64,000 nt of DNA from Comamonadaceae bacterium UBA2121. Its GTDB lineage: Bacteria; Pseudomonadota; Gammaproteobacteria; Burkholderiales; Burkholderiaceae_C. Position numbers and translations under genes: made by a program. The stretch is from the NCBI GenBank assembly GCA_002331385.1, contig DCYB01000001.1, positions 530,020 through 594,019 of the forward strand. The letters are read 5' to 3'. The notes beneath the pieces are model-generated. The model did not search any database. It saw nothing but the letters and a program-made list of their open reading frames with translations, and was not told where the DNA came from. Of this stretch, positions 1 to 8,860 are shown in pieces. Numbering within the stretch: the first letter of the stretch is position 1; every line of letters starts with the position of its first letter.

Positions 1-946
1 TGTTGGACACGGAGCGATCAAACTGCGTGCGCGTGCCATCGCTGTAGAACAAGGGAAATCCGCTGCCAAAGCCACCGCCCCGGTTGTGCTGATATTCCAT
101 GCCCAGGTTGAGCAGCGTGACGGGCGTGAGATCGGCGCTCACAATGCCGTACAACGTGCGCTTGTTCGAGTCGAGCAAGGTGACGTAACTGTCGCCTTTG
201 TTGTGAACCGCCACCACACGCGAACGGATGCCGCCATCGCGCGTGAACGGAATCGACAGATCGGCCGCCGCACGGCGCTGCCCCCATCGACCAGCAGACA
301 CTTCTGCCGCCGCTGCGAACTCGCGCAGCGGCTTTTTGCGTATGAAATTGACAGCGGCCGAAGGATTGCCCGCGCCCGTCATCAACCCCGTGGACCCGCG
401 CACGATCTCCACGCGGTCGTAGATGTATGCATCCAGATCGGTGTCCCCGTAATTCCACAAACTGAGGATGGGGGCACTCAAGCCGTCAAACTGGAAGTTG
501 TCGATGGAGAACCCACGCGAGGAAAACGACCAGCGATTGCTGTCATTGCGCGTGACGGCAATGCCCGGCGCCGACGCCATGATGGCGCCGGTGTCCGTCA
601 GTCCACGATCTTCAATCTCCTGACGCGTGACCACGCTGGCCGATTGCGGCGTTTCTTTGGGCGAAAGCTTCAACCCCGTCGCCGTGCCCATGGCATCGCT
701 GCGGTATTGCCTGCTTCCTTCCGTCGTGCCGTGCTCGCCCGAGCCCCGCACCGTCACCTCGGAGAGTGTGGGCACCGGCTCAGAGGGCCGCTGGACGGGC
801 GTACTCCCTGATGCCTGCGTGGGCGTCTCTGCTTGCGCAAGCGCATGCGCGGCATGCAGCACGACCGACGCCAACGCGCTGTGTTGAATGACGCGCATGG
901 TTGGTCGGCGTCGACGGAGGAAAACGGAACCAGCGGTGTATGACAT
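1..946 (-). CDS. TonB-dependent siderophore receptor, N-terminal part (cut by window edge)
   Basis: Outer-membrane receptor that would import a ferric siderophore using TonB energy. Only the signal region, plug and the first barrel strands lie in the window; the frame is open to base 1. An arginine-rich n-region (FLRRRRPT) precedes a hydrophobic stretch ending in an AQA-type cleavage site near residue 39, which is why the start at 946 is preferred over the in-frame ATG at 898. The plug shows the family hallmarks TPQSASVV, SSRGF and VEIVRGSTGLMTGAGNPSA (about residues 97-200), as in FhuE/FpvA-type receptors. It is last in a minus-strand group with an MFS transporter, an AraC regulator and a ferric reductase, all pointing to iron uptake. 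The ligand is unknown and no siderophore synthesis genes are visible. The family is secure, the exact start less so. Confidence 0.9.
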   Translation of the reverse strand, partial: MSYTAGSVFLRRRRPTMRVIQHSALASVVLHAAHALAQAETPTQASGSTPVQRPSEPVPTLSEVTVRGSGEHGTTEGSRQYRSDAMGTATGLKLSPKETPQSASVVTRQEIEDRGLTDTGAIMASAPGIAVTRNDSNRWSFSSRGFSIDNFQFDGLSAPILSLWNYGDTDLDAYIYDRVEIVRGSTGLMTGAGNPSAAVNFIRKKPLREFAAAAEVSAGRWGQRRAAADLSIPFTRDGGIRSRVVAVHNKGDSYVTLLDSNKRTLYGIVSADLTPVTLLNLGMEYQHNRGGGFGSGFPLFYSDGTRTQFDRSVSN

Positions 947-978
947 GCGCAAACCCAATCCATTGACAAGTGTTGTTG

Positions 979-996
979 CGAATTATTCTTAATTGG
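979..996 (-). promoter_or_regulatory. possible Fur box upstream of the TonB receptor
   Basis: A short AT-rich, partly palindromic stretch (minus-strand core TTAAGAATAATTC) stands out in GC-rich flanks 33 bp upstream of the receptor start. It resembles the repeated NAT trimers of Fur sites only loosely. Placement before an iron-uptake gene is the main support. Confidence 0.25.
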
Positions 997-1055
997 ACCG
1001 TCCCGCGCGTGTGCGCGCCGCTGGACTGTGTATGCCCGATGCCGGGAACACCGAT

Positions 1056-2318
1056 TCACGCCAAAGAGCGCGGCGACGCAACCCATTTCTGCACGCCAAG
1101 CCATGCCACTGCGCTGACGAGCACCAGCACCAACATGCCCAGGGCCAGCCATGCGGGTCTGCCATAGACAAGCGCCACCAGCCAGCCACTGGCCAAGGAA
1201 AACGCCAGCATCTGCAGGAACCCGAGCACCGACGCCGCAGTGCCCGACAAATGAGGTGCTTCGCCCAGAATCTTCAAAGTGATGAAGGGTGCGCACATCG
1301 CCAACCCGCAGGTGAACAATGCAGGCGGCAACACAGTCCAGATCCAGCGCGGCTCATTCGTCCATGCGAGATACAGCACGTGCACCAGACAGCCTCCCGC
1401 CATCAACCCATAAGCCACAAGAATGAGCGCCTTGTCTGGCCAGTACCCTGCCCCACGCGCCGCTGACAGCGCGCCCACCACGGCCCCGATCACCAGCGGA
1501 ATGAACAGATAGCCAAACGCGGTGGCCGGCAACTGCAGGCTGTTGACCAGTAGATCCGGCGCGCCTCCAATCAGCAAACCCTGCGCGGCGACCAGCAAAC
1601 TCGCCACCAGACACAGCGCGGTGAAGCGCGGTATGCACAACACCTGTCGCACGTTGTGCGCTAGCGCCCGCAGCGAGAGGGCGTGCCTGCGCTCGGGCGG
1701 CAACGTTTCTGGCAGCCGCGCGGCGCACCACAGCAATGCCACGCCTGCCAACAAAGCCAACAGCGCAAACACCGCACGCCACCCGAATGCCGTCGTGAGA
1801 TATCCGCCCACCACGGGCGCCAACGCGGGCGACAGATTGATCACCACGATCAGATACGACATGGCCCGTCGCGCCTGACTGCCCTGATAACAGTCCTGCA
1901 CGATGGCCTGCGCAATCACCACACATGCGCCCGCAGAGACGCCTTGCAGAACGCGCCCAGCCATCAACCAAGGCAGGCTTGGCGCCCACAGCGCCACCAA
2001 CGAGCCACACACATGCACCAGCAGCGCGGCCAACACGACGCGGCGCCGTCCCAGCGCATCGGACAGCGTGCCGTGCAACAACTGCATGCAGGCATAGCAC
2101 AGCATATAGACGCCAAGCGTCAGTTGAATGTCGGACTGGCTCGCTTGAAAGTCGCTCTGCAATGCACTGAACGCAGGCAGATACGCGTCGATGGACGCAG
2201 ATGCCACGCTCGCTAGCAGGCCCAGCATCGCCACCATGAGGGCAAACGGTGTCGCGTGGGCCACGTAAGGCGACAGGGAAGGCGACGGGGAAGTCGACGG
2301 TCCGGCTGGAGCATTCAT
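1056..2318 (-). CDS. MFS transporter, Bcr/CflA-like (12 TM), siderophore-linked
   Basis: Predicted 420-residue inner-membrane transporter of the major facilitator superfamily. About twelve hydrophobic segments are visible, with the family loop motif GTLSDALGRRRV between TM2 and TM3 and the Bcr/CflA-type stretch GRVLQGVSAGACVVIAQAIV in TM4. Homologues are proton-driven drug or small-molecule exporters; some members beside siderophore receptors move siderophores or chrome azurol-reactive compounds across the inner membrane. Here it lies between an AraC regulator (117 bp upstream) and a TonB-dependent receptor (110 bp downstream), so a role in handling a siderophore is inferred from context. Substrate and direction cannot be read from the sequence. 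The start at 2318 gives a charged N-terminus followed by TM1. Confidence 0.85.
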   Translation of the reverse strand: MNAPAGPSTSPSPSLSPYVAHATPFALMVAMLGLLASVASASIDAYLPAFSALQSDFQASQSDIQLTLGVYMLCYACMQLLHGTLSDALGRRRVVLAALLVHVCGSLVALWAPSLPWLMAGRVLQGVSAGACVVIAQAIVQDCYQGSQARRAMSYLIVVINLSPALAPVVGGYLTTAFGWRAVFALLALLAGVALLWCAARLPETLPPERRHALSLRALAHNVRQVLCIPRFTALCLVASLLVAAQGLLIGGAPDLLVNSLQLPATAFGYLFIPLVIGAVVGALSAARGAGYWPDKALILVAYGLMAGGCLVHVLYLAWTNEPRWIWTVLPPALFTCGLAMCAPFITLKILGEAPHLSGTAASVLGFLQMLAFSLASGWLVALVYGRPAWLALGMLVLVLVSAVAWLGVQKWVASPRSLA

Positions 2319-2434
2319 GCGGCGGCTTTCGGAGTGGGCACATCACACCCCATATTCCGCCAGCGCTCCCTCCCCGACGAATGCCCAACGCTACATCGTG
2401 AATGCGCCGCGCCGCAGCAGGTGCCAGGACAGCA

Positions 2435-3430
2435 TCAATGGTCGCATTCGCTGGGCGGCATTCCGAAATGCTCGCGAAATGCCGTCGCAAAATTGGACGC
2501 GTGCCGGTAGCCCACCAAGGGCGCCACCTGCTGCACGCTCATGCCCTGCACCAGATGCTCCCGCGCCACTTCCATCCGCCGCACGCGCAGCCAATGGAAG
2601 ACCGAACATTCGTACGCCAGTTGGAACTTCGCACGCAAGGTGCTGGGACTCATGCAGGCCAGATGCGCGAGATCACCCAACGTGTAATGCGCTCCCGGGG
2701 CTTCATGCAAGCGCTCGCGCACGCGCTCGAGCAACAACCGGTCACGCGGCGAAACGCCCTGCCCCGGGCCGGTCACAGCCTCAGGCGCCGCCAAAGCATG
2801 CAGCAACAACTGGTTCATCACACTCTCGCGCAACAGGTCTGCCAAAGGCTCGTTCCAGTCACAGCCCTGCATGTGTTCCAGCGCCTGAATCAGATGCGAC
2901 GGCACCTGCCATTGCTGCAACCGCGGACCGCCCCGGCGCAAGCATCCATCCATCAAATCACACAAGCGCTCATCGCCCAGACACTGCGGATCGGGGATCG
3001 TCAAATTGATGCTGCGAAGATGCTGGCGCGCTGGATGAACGCCAGTCATGGAGACCGGCTCCGCATGCAACGCGTTCACGGCGCCATGCGGCCCCAGATG
3101 CACGCACTCGCTCTGTGCGAGTTGCGTCTGCGCGCAACCCTGCAACAGCACGATGATGGAGAAGTGCGGCACCTGCAGTGACGTGGATTCATAGTCCTGA
3201 TGCACACGCAGATCCGAAGTCACCAGCGACAAGCCCTTGCGCAATTCAAATCGGCGCACCTGCCCTTCGGCAACACAGGCCGCCGACTGCCCACACTTAT
3301 TCCCGCTGTCGCCGCTCAATTGGTAGCTGAACCCCAGTCGCCCGCCCATGCGGTTGAAATCTGCCACCGTGAAGCGCACAGCGGAAACCGCGCCTTCCAA
3401 ATCCACGCATTTCACATTCGTCATATTCAC
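2435..3430 (-). CDS. AraC-family regulator, PchR-like
   Basis: A 331-residue transcription factor. The C-terminal 100 residues carry the double helix-turn-helix AraC domain (YTLGDLAHLACMSPSTL, then VAPLVGYRHASNFATAFREHFG and PSE). The N-terminal two thirds is a divergent effector-binding region. PchR-type proteins of this size bind a ferric siderophore in the cytoplasm and activate receptor genes. The position immediately upstream of the MFS and TonB receptor genes fits that role. A candidate Fur box sits about 40 bp upstream. MNMTN at the start could begin at Met1 or Met3. The family is clear; the siderophore ligand is inferred from neighbours only. Confidence 0.85.
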   Translation of the reverse strand: MNMTNVKCVDLEGAVSAVRFTVADFNRMGGRLGFSYQLSGDSGNKCGQSAACVAEGQVRRFELRKGLSLVTSDLRVHQDYESTSLQVPHFSIIVLLQGCAQTQLAQSECVHLGPHGAVNALHAEPVSMTGVHPARQHLRSINLTIPDPQCLGDERLCDLMDGCLRRGGPRLQQWQVPSHLIQALEHMQGCDWNEPLADLLRESVMNQLLLHALAAPEAVTGPGQGVSPRDRLLLERVRERLHEAPGAHYTLGDLAHLACMSPSTLRAKFQLAYECSVFHWLRVRRMEVAREHLVQGMSVQQVAPLVGYRHASNFATAFREHFGMPPSECDH

Positions 3431-3469
3431 CGCCCGCGCACAGCAGCGTGGCAGGCCCGTTCAGTGGTC

Positions 3470-3487
3470 AATGAAAATGAGAATATC
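3470..3487 (-). promoter_or_regulatory. candidate Fur box upstream of the AraC regulator
   Basis: The plus-strand core GAAAATGAGAATAT reads as two GATAAT-like hexamers in tandem and matches the Fur consensus at about 11 of 15 positions by eye. It lies 40-57 bp before the AraC start. Iron-dependent repression of the cluster would be expected but is inferred. Confidence 0.4.
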
Positions 3488-3671
3488 GCGCGTCGACCAA
3501 GACCATGTGTAAGTCCTATTTTTTATACCCGTTTAACGCACACGGACTGCGGTGCATGCGCCGCTACGCGCATCGTCCGCGCGTACCACTCGCGGAGGCG
3601 TTTTCCGCATGAGGGCATGCGACTCCCGATAGATGTCCACCCCAGCGGCGGTCCCAGCGGCATCAAATGCG

Positions 3672-4403
3672 CTACAAGGCCCGCGCCACCGTACCGGCCT
3701 GCCGCTCCTGTACACACAGCTTGGGGCAATTGCCACAATGCTCACCGTTGGTGCGCAAAAAATGGTGACAGCACACCTGCTTCTGCACCTGCACACTGCC
3801 GTCAGCAAGCATGGCGTAGCCGCTGCGCCCGGCAAGTCCCAAAGACTCCAGCCACGCACTCGCTGCGTGCTGCAGCCAAGCAGCATCCTGACCTGAGCAC
3901 GTTTGCCGCGCGACCAGCAGAGAATGCAATACGATGTCCGCTTGCACACAGGCAGCAGCACGCGCGTTCAAACGGACCAGTCCATCCAGGTCTGCACGCA
4001 AAGCAGAACACACTTGCCCCAGCCGCTGCGCGGCGCATGTCCTGAGCTCCTCGGCGGAACCCGTTCGGGGCACATGATCGAACATCGAAAATCCCGCAAT
4101 GAACCCGTCCTCGTTAAGGGTCTGCCGCATGCAGCCAACATCCGGAAGCACATTGCCGCGGTGCACCGCGATCACACTCAGGTAGATCGGCTGCCAGATC
4201 AACAAGCCCCAGCAGCGCACAGCCAAATAATGCGGACCTGCCTCGGGATGTCGCGCCGCCCACAGGTCTCGTAACACCATCGCCTGTTGACGATGGTTGC
4301 CGCCCGGAACGGGGCTCGCCTGCGGAACGTGTATCAACTGACCCTGCATTCGCGGAACCAGTCGCCCGATCAGGGCAAGCAGCTCCTCCAGTGACTGGCT
4401 CAC
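3672..4403 (-). CDS. FhuF-like siderophore ferric-iron reductase
   Basis: A 243-residue cytoplasmic or membrane-peripheral protein likely to reduce Fe(III) in imported ferric siderophores, releasing Fe(II). The diagnostic feature is the C-terminal cysteine pattern C-C-x10-C-x2-C (CCHHFLRTNGEHCGNCPKLC, about residues 211-230), the [2Fe-2S] ligand set of FhuF proteins. The central region has the tryptophan/tyrosine-rich WQPIYLSV segment typical of the family. It is the most upstream gene of the minus-strand iron cluster, with a 240-bp gap before the AraC gene, so it may have its own promoter. Length agrees with FhuF (about 240-260). Specificity towards a given siderophore is not readable. Confidence 0.82.
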   Translation of the reverse strand: MSQSLEELLALIGRLVPRMQGQLIHVPQASPVPGGNHRQQAMVLRDLWAARHPEAGPHYLAVRCWGLLIWQPIYLSVIAVHRGNVLPDVGCMRQTLNEDGFIAGFSMFDHVPRTGSAEELRTCAAQRLGQVCSALRADLDGLVRLNARAAACVQADIVLHSLLVARQTCSGQDAAWLQHAASAWLESLGLAGRSGYAMLADGSVQVQKQVCCHHFLRTNGEHCGNCPKLCVQERQAGTVARAL

Positions 4404-4655
4404 GCCTGCTGTACCTGGCGGAGACTGAACGGGCCCAGCCCCACCCCAATAACTTCATATTCGACCGATAGCATCCGGGCTCCTCGTAGTGAACGTAGCA
4501 ACTCTCTGGATCGTCGCGCCTGTGGCTCAGGGACAAGTCACACGAGAATTGCTAACCATCACAATGTAGGGCCGGATGGCGCTCATTTCACGCTGGAAAC
4601 GCCTGCGCTGGCGCTTCCAATAGGCGAACTGGCATTGCGCACAGGGCAAGCCAGC
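4404..4655. other. intergenic stretch between iron cluster and catabolic module 1
   Basis: No open frame with convincing codon use and no clear terminator was found. It must contain the promoter of the FhuF-like gene on its left side. GC content is like the flanks. Confidence 0.4.
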
Positions 4656-5636
4656 TCAATCTGCCGCTTCGATCTTGGCCTCCTGCACCAGCTTTTTCCA
4701 TTTCTGGAAGCTGGTCTGCACGACCTTCGAGAATTCCTGTGGAGTGCTGCTCCAGATTTCCACGTATTGGTGCTTGAGTTGTTCCTGCACTTCTCTCGAA
4801 TCCAATGCCTCGCGCAGCGCGGAGTTGAGGCGATCCATCGTGGCCGGGGGTATCTTGGCCGGACCTACCACGCCCCACCAGAGCTCGCCACCGGCGTCTG
4901 CGTATCCACTGACGCCCGCCTCATCCATCGTCGGTACGTTCGGCAGGAAAGGGGAACGCTTGGGGCTCGTGACCGCGAGCGCGCGCAGGCTTCCGCCTTG
5001 AATGCGCGTCATGGTGGTGTTGAACGTATCGAACATGAAGGTCGTGTTGCCCGCCAACAGATCTGTCAGCGCAGGCGCACTCCCCCGATAAGGGACGTGG
5101 GTCATCTTGCCGTTGCTGAGCGCGCGCAGCAGTTCGCCGGACAGGTGGTTGGATGAACCGTTGCCTGCGGAGCCGAAGGTCACGTTGGCATCCGGTTGTC
5201 TGGATTGGGCCACGATATCTGCCACGGTCTTGTTAGGCGATTTTTCGCGTACCAGCAACACGTTGGTGTAACGGCCCAGCAACCCGATGTTGGAGAACGA
5301 ATCGATCGGGTCGTATTTGATGGATTTCGAGACGTTGGGAACAATGGTCTGCGTTCCCACACTGCCGATTCCAATCGTGTAGCCGTCGGGCCTGGAGCGC
5401 GCTACGGAATCCATCCCTACCGCACCGCCTGCGCCGGGCCGGTTCTCGACGATGATGGGCGTGTTCAGGATTTCGCTCATCTTCTTCGCGACCGGTCTGG
5501 AGACGATGTCCATCGGACCGCCTGCGGCGAAGGGAACGACCCAGGTGATGGGTTTGTCCGGCCATTCGGCGTGGGCTATTCCCGACAGGCCGAGCGCTGT
5601 CAATGACAGCAGCGAAAGCAATGTTCTCTTGAGCAT
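4656..5636 (-). CDS. Bug/TctC-family periplasmic binding protein (module 1, copy a)
   Basis: A 326-residue extracytoplasmic solute receptor of the tripartite tricarboxylate transporter family. A signal peptide (MLKRTLLSLLSLTALGLSGI, cleavage after AHA near residue 23) fixes the start at 5636. The family signature WPDKPITWVVPFAAGGP begins the mature protein, and the conserved VENRPGAGG and VPYRGSAPALTDLLAG stretches follow. Bug proteins bind carboxylates with a buried carboxylate-water pair and hand them to TctAB membrane subunits or to sensors. No TctA or TctB gene is in the window, so this is an orphan binding protein. It is last in a minus-strand group with a crotonase, a CoA-transferase and a second Bug protein. 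Confidence 0.92.
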   Translation of the reverse strand: MLKRTLLSLLSLTALGLSGIAHAEWPDKPITWVVPFAAGGPMDIVSRPVAKKMSEILNTPIIVENRPGAGGAVGMDSVARSRPDGYTIGIGSVGTQTIVPNVSKSIKYDPIDSFSNIGLLGRYTNVLLVREKSPNKTVADIVAQSRQPDANVTFGSAGNGSSNHLSGELLRALSNGKMTHVPYRGSAPALTDLLAGNTTFMFDTFNTTMTRIQGGSLRALAVTSPKRSPFLPNVPTMDEAGVSGYADAGGELWWGVVGPAKIPPATMDRLNSALREALDSREVQEQLKHQYVEIWSSTPQEFSKVVQTSFQKWKKLVQEAKIEAAD

Positions 5637-5745
5637 GGTGTACCTCGCACTGGTTGGCAAAGCGATGGAGAAAGGGTGGGCGCGCGAGAAGGTCAGGGCA
5701 ACGATCCGCTCACGCGCAGTGGTTCGATCCGAGGGCGCAGTGGAC

Positions 5746-6498
5746 TTACTTGAAGTTCTTGCGCGCTTCACGTGCCTCGTTGCTCTGGCCGCACACCAGC
5801 GCCTGATCAACATCCATGAACGTGCTGACGAAATGGAGCGCATTCGCGTAAGCGTTGACGCTTTGCTTGCTCATCTTCACCACATGCGATGGCGATTGCG
5901 CCACCTTCTGTGCCAACTCGCGTGCGTGCGCAACGGCCTGCCCTTTGGGCACCAGCCAATCGGCCAACCCCCATTCCTTTGCGACATCGCTGGACATCTT
6001 GTCGCCCAGCAGCATGATCTGCTTGGCGCGCGATGCGCCCACCATATTGACCAGACGCGGGATGGTGTGCCAGACGAGCGGGATGCCAATCTGCACTTCC
6101 GGCACATACAGGAAGGCATCCTCTGCCATCACGCGCCAGTCGCACGTCAGCGTGAGCGCGATACCGCCACCGACGTTCAGCCCCTCAACCGCTGCAATCG
6201 TCAACTGGGGCAGACTCTCCCACGCCTTGCACATGCGCGCCCCCGTCGACGCCACATAGCGCCGCTCGTCCAGCGACTTGTCATCGATGGCCCAGCGCTC
6301 CGGGTCTTTCAGATCGACGCCCGCAGAAAACGCTTGCGGACTGCCTGCCAGCACGATGGCCGAAATATCGAAGCGCGCTTCAAAGCTTTCCGCCACCTTG
6401 GTCAGCTCGTTCATGGCCTTCAGCGACAAGGCGTTGCGGCGCTCGCCCCGGTCATACGTCACTACTGCCACCGAGCCATGTTCCTCTATCGTGATCAT
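5746..6498 (-). CDS. enoyl-CoA hydratase/isomerase family protein
   Basis: A 250-residue crotonase-fold enzyme acting on an acyl-CoA. The oxyanion-hole region FSAGVDLKD (about residues 65-73) and the second one VEGLNVGGGIALTLTCDWR are present. The usual active-site segment EIxLGxxPGxGGTQR reads EVQIGIPLVWHTIPRL, so the GGTQR part is missing and the reaction may not be simple hydration. ATG 6498 is chosen because GGAGACATCC precedes it; the longer frame to 6555 adds residues with no family match. It lies 54 bp downstream of the CoA-transferase gene, suggesting cotranscription and a shared CoA-ester pathway. Substrate unknown. Confidence 0.88.
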   Translation of the reverse strand: MITIEEHGSVAVVTYDRGERRNALSLKAMNELTKVAESFEARFDISAIVLAGSPQAFSAGVDLKDPERWAIDDKSLDERRYVASTGARMCKAWESLPQLTIAAVEGLNVGGGIALTLTCDWRVMAEDAFLYVPEVQIGIPLVWHTIPRLVNMVGASRAKQIMLLGDKMSSDVAKEWGLADWLVPKGQAVAHARELAQKVAQSPSHVVKMSKQSVNAYANALHFVSTFMDVDQALVCGQSNEAREARKNFK

Positions 6499-6551
6499 CT
6501 GGATGTCTCCTTTGGTTTTGTCTGTGAATGTGGTGAATTCACTGTTGCTTT

Positions 6552-7745
6552 TCACTGTTGCTTCACAGCCCCTGAACCCAATGCGGACGCAATCGCCTCG
6601 TCACCGAATCCGAAGCGCCGCAACAGTTCGCAGGTGTGCTCGCCCACACGCGGTGGCGGCAGCCGCAGGCTGCCCGGCGTGCGCTCCAGTTTCACCGGAA
6701 TGCCTGTCACGCGATAAGGGCCCAAAGCGGCAGACATCTCGCGCGTCGCAGTGTGATCCAGCGCCAGCGCCTGCTCCACACTCAGCATGGGAGCGCAGGG
6801 CACGCCCATCCCCATGAGCTTGTGAAACAGCTCCCTGCCATCCCAATGGCTCAACAGCGCCACCAGTTCTTCGCGCAGTGCGTCGCGGTGTTGCACGCGG
6901 TCGCGGTTGCGCCGGAAGCGTTCATCGGACGCCAGTTCCGGTTTGCCGAGCACCTCGCACAACTGCGCAAACTGCCGGTCGTTGCCAATGGCGACAAACA
7001 GCTTTTCCGTGCGGGTGGGATACAGGTCGTACGGCACGATGTTCGGGTGGCCATTGCCCGTGCGCGCGGACTGGCCACCGTTCAACGCATTGCTCGTATG
7101 CGGATGCAGCATGCCCAGCGCGGTATCGAACAACGTCACCTCCATGGATTGGCCTTTGCCCGAACGCTCGCGCTCATACAGCGCCAGCAACACGCCAATC
7201 ACCGCGTTCATCCCCGTCGTGGTGTCCACCAGCGGAATGCCGATGCGCACGGGATCCAATGCCGGATCGCCGTTGATCGACATGAGTCCCGACAACGCCT
7301 GCACCGCCGCGTCATAGCCCGGAAGACCGGCAAACTCACCCTCTTCGCCAAATCCGGAGATGCGGCAATGGATGAGTCGTGGGAACTTTTTTGCCAACTC
7401 TGAAGGACTGTTAATGCCCCATTTGCGCCAGGTGCTGAGTTTGAAGTTTTCCACCAGCACATCGACCTGCTCCAATAAGCGGAACAGAATCTGCCGCCCT
7501 TCTTCCTTCGACAAGTCCACCGCCAGATCCTGCTTGTTGCGGTTCAGGCCGATGTAGTACGGTGCATCCCCTTCGACAAACGGAGGGCCGTAAGCGCGGG
7601 TGTCATCACCATCGTAGGACTCCAGTTTGATGACCTCGGCACCATGGTCGCCCAATATCTGCGCCGCAAACGGGCCCGCCAACACGCGCGAAATGTCCAA
7701 TACCACGACCCCGCTCAGGGACGATGCGTTCAATGCGGAATTCAT
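6552..7745 (-). CDS. CaiB/BaiF (class III) CoA-transferase
   Basis: A 397-residue family III CoA-transferase, which moves CoA from a donor such as succinyl-CoA to a free carboxylic acid through an aspartyl-CoA thioester. The N-terminal SRVLAGPFAAQILGDHGAEV Rossmann segment, the NRNKQDLAVDL block and the expected catalytic aspartate in IPLVDTTTGMNAVIG (about residue 178) are visible. It is 21 bp downstream of a Bug gene and 53 bp upstream of the crotonase, so uptake, CoA activation and modification of one organic acid is a reasonable reading of the module. The acid itself cannot be named. Confidence 0.9.
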   Translation of the reverse strand: MNSALNASSLSGVVVLDISRVLAGPFAAQILGDHGAEVIKLESYDGDDTRAYGPPFVEGDAPYYIGLNRNKQDLAVDLSKEEGRQILFRLLEQVDVLVENFKLSTWRKWGINSPSELAKKFPRLIHCRISGFGEEGEFAGLPGYDAAVQALSGLMSINGDPALDPVRIGIPLVDTTTGMNAVIGVLLALYERERSGKGQSMEVTLFDTALGMLHPHTSNALNGGQSARTGNGHPNIVPYDLYPTRTEKLFVAIGNDRQFAQLCEVLGKPELASDERFRRNRDRVQHRDALREELVALLSHWDGRELFHKLMGMGVPCAPMLSVEQALALDHTATREMSAALGPYRVTGIPVKLERTPGSLRLPPPRVGEHTCELLRRFGFGDEAIASALGSGAVKQQ

Positions 7746-7766
7746 GCTTCTCCAGGCTCCTGCGCT

Positions 7767-8765
7767 TCAGTCGATCTTGGCGCCCGATTGCTTGACAATC
7801 GGAGCCCATCGCTCGGTTTCGGATTTCATGAACGTACCGAACGACTGCGGAGAGCCCTGTTTCACGATCACGCCCATGCCCTTCATGCGTTCCTGAAAAT
7901 CGCTGCGCGCCAGCACTTTCTGCAAGGCCTGATTCAGCGTCTCGATCACATCGGGTGGTGTTTTCGCCGGAGCGATGATTCCGTACCAGGACGACACGTC
8001 AAAGTCCGGGAAACCCGATTCCGCCATCGTCGGAATATGGGGTGCGGTAGCGATCCGCTCCTTCGTCGTGACCGCCAGTGCGCGCATGCGCCCCGCCTGC
8101 ACAAAGGGCCAGACGGTCGGCACGTTGTCGAACATGTACGAGATCTGTCCGGCAACCACGGCCGCACCCGCAGGCGCGCTTCCGCGATAAGGCACATGGG
8201 TGACGTCGATCTTTGCCGCGCTCTTGAACATCTCTCCCGCAATGTGAATGGACGTGCCGTTGCCAGACGAGCCGAAGGTCAACTTGCCCGGATGGGCGCG
8301 CGCATAGGTCACCAGCTCCTGCACGTTGTTGACCGGCAGTTCCGGATTCACGACGAGCATGCTCGGTATCGTGCCGACCAGTCCCACCGGCTCAAAGTCC
8401 GTATTCAGGTTGAACCCTGGCTTGGCATACAGCGTCTGATTGATGGCGCTGGTTACCGCCACCATCAGCAACGTGTAGCCATCCGGCTTGGAGCGCGCCA
8501 CATGCGTAGCTGCAATGTTGCTGCCCGCGCCCGGCTTGTTGTCCACCACCATCGACTGCTTCAGCTCCGCGCCCATTTCGGTCGCGATGACGCGTGCCAT
8601 GGCATCGGTGGGCCCGCCCGCCGCAAAACCCACCTCCAGCGTCACGGGTCGATCCGGATAGGCCGCCCAGCACAAACCTGCCCATCCCAGTGCCCCCACC
8701 GCCAGCACGGCGGCCGCGCGGCACACATTGCGCCGCTGCGGCCCTTCTGCCTGAGTCCTCTTCAT
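7767..8765 (-). CDS. Bug/TctC-family periplasmic binding protein (module 1, copy b)
   Basis: A 332-residue extracytoplasmic solute receptor. The N-terminus has a long basic n-region with RR (PQRRNVCRAA) and a hydrophobic core ending CWAA, so either Sec or Tat export is possible. Mature start YPDRPVTLEVGFAAGGPTD is the family signature; VDNKPGAGSNIAA and VTHVPYRGSAPAG follow. It is the first gene of module 1 and faces the divergent IclR gene across a 95-bp gap that must hold both promoters. It shares only family-level similarity with the other Bug gene of the same module, so the two may bind different acids or one may serve sensing. Confidence 0.92.
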   Translation of the reverse strand: MKRTQAEGPQRRNVCRAAAVLAVGALGWAGLCWAAYPDRPVTLEVGFAAGGPTDAMARVIATEMGAELKQSMVVDNKPGAGSNIAATHVARSKPDGYTLLMVAVTSAINQTLYAKPGFNLNTDFEPVGLVGTIPSMLVVNPELPVNNVQELVTYARAHPGKLTFGSSGNGTSIHIAGEMFKSAAKIDVTHVPYRGSAPAGAAVVAGQISYMFDNVPTVWPFVQAGRMRALAVTTKERIATAPHIPTMAESGFPDFDVSSWYGIIAPAKTPPDVIETLNQALQKVLARSDFQERMKGMGVIVKQGSPQSFGTFMKSETERWAPIVKQSGAKID

Positions 8766-8860
8766 CTTTGTCTCCTGTCATTTGGCTGATACAACAGATA
8801 GTACAAAATACGATCAATTCCTCATCTCTTAGTGTTCACATATTGAACAGCAAATGGCTC

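Noticed and set aside
5637..5843. N-terminal extension of the module 1 Bug protein
   Set aside because: The extra residues precede a normal signal peptide and have no family match; the start at 5636 is used instead.
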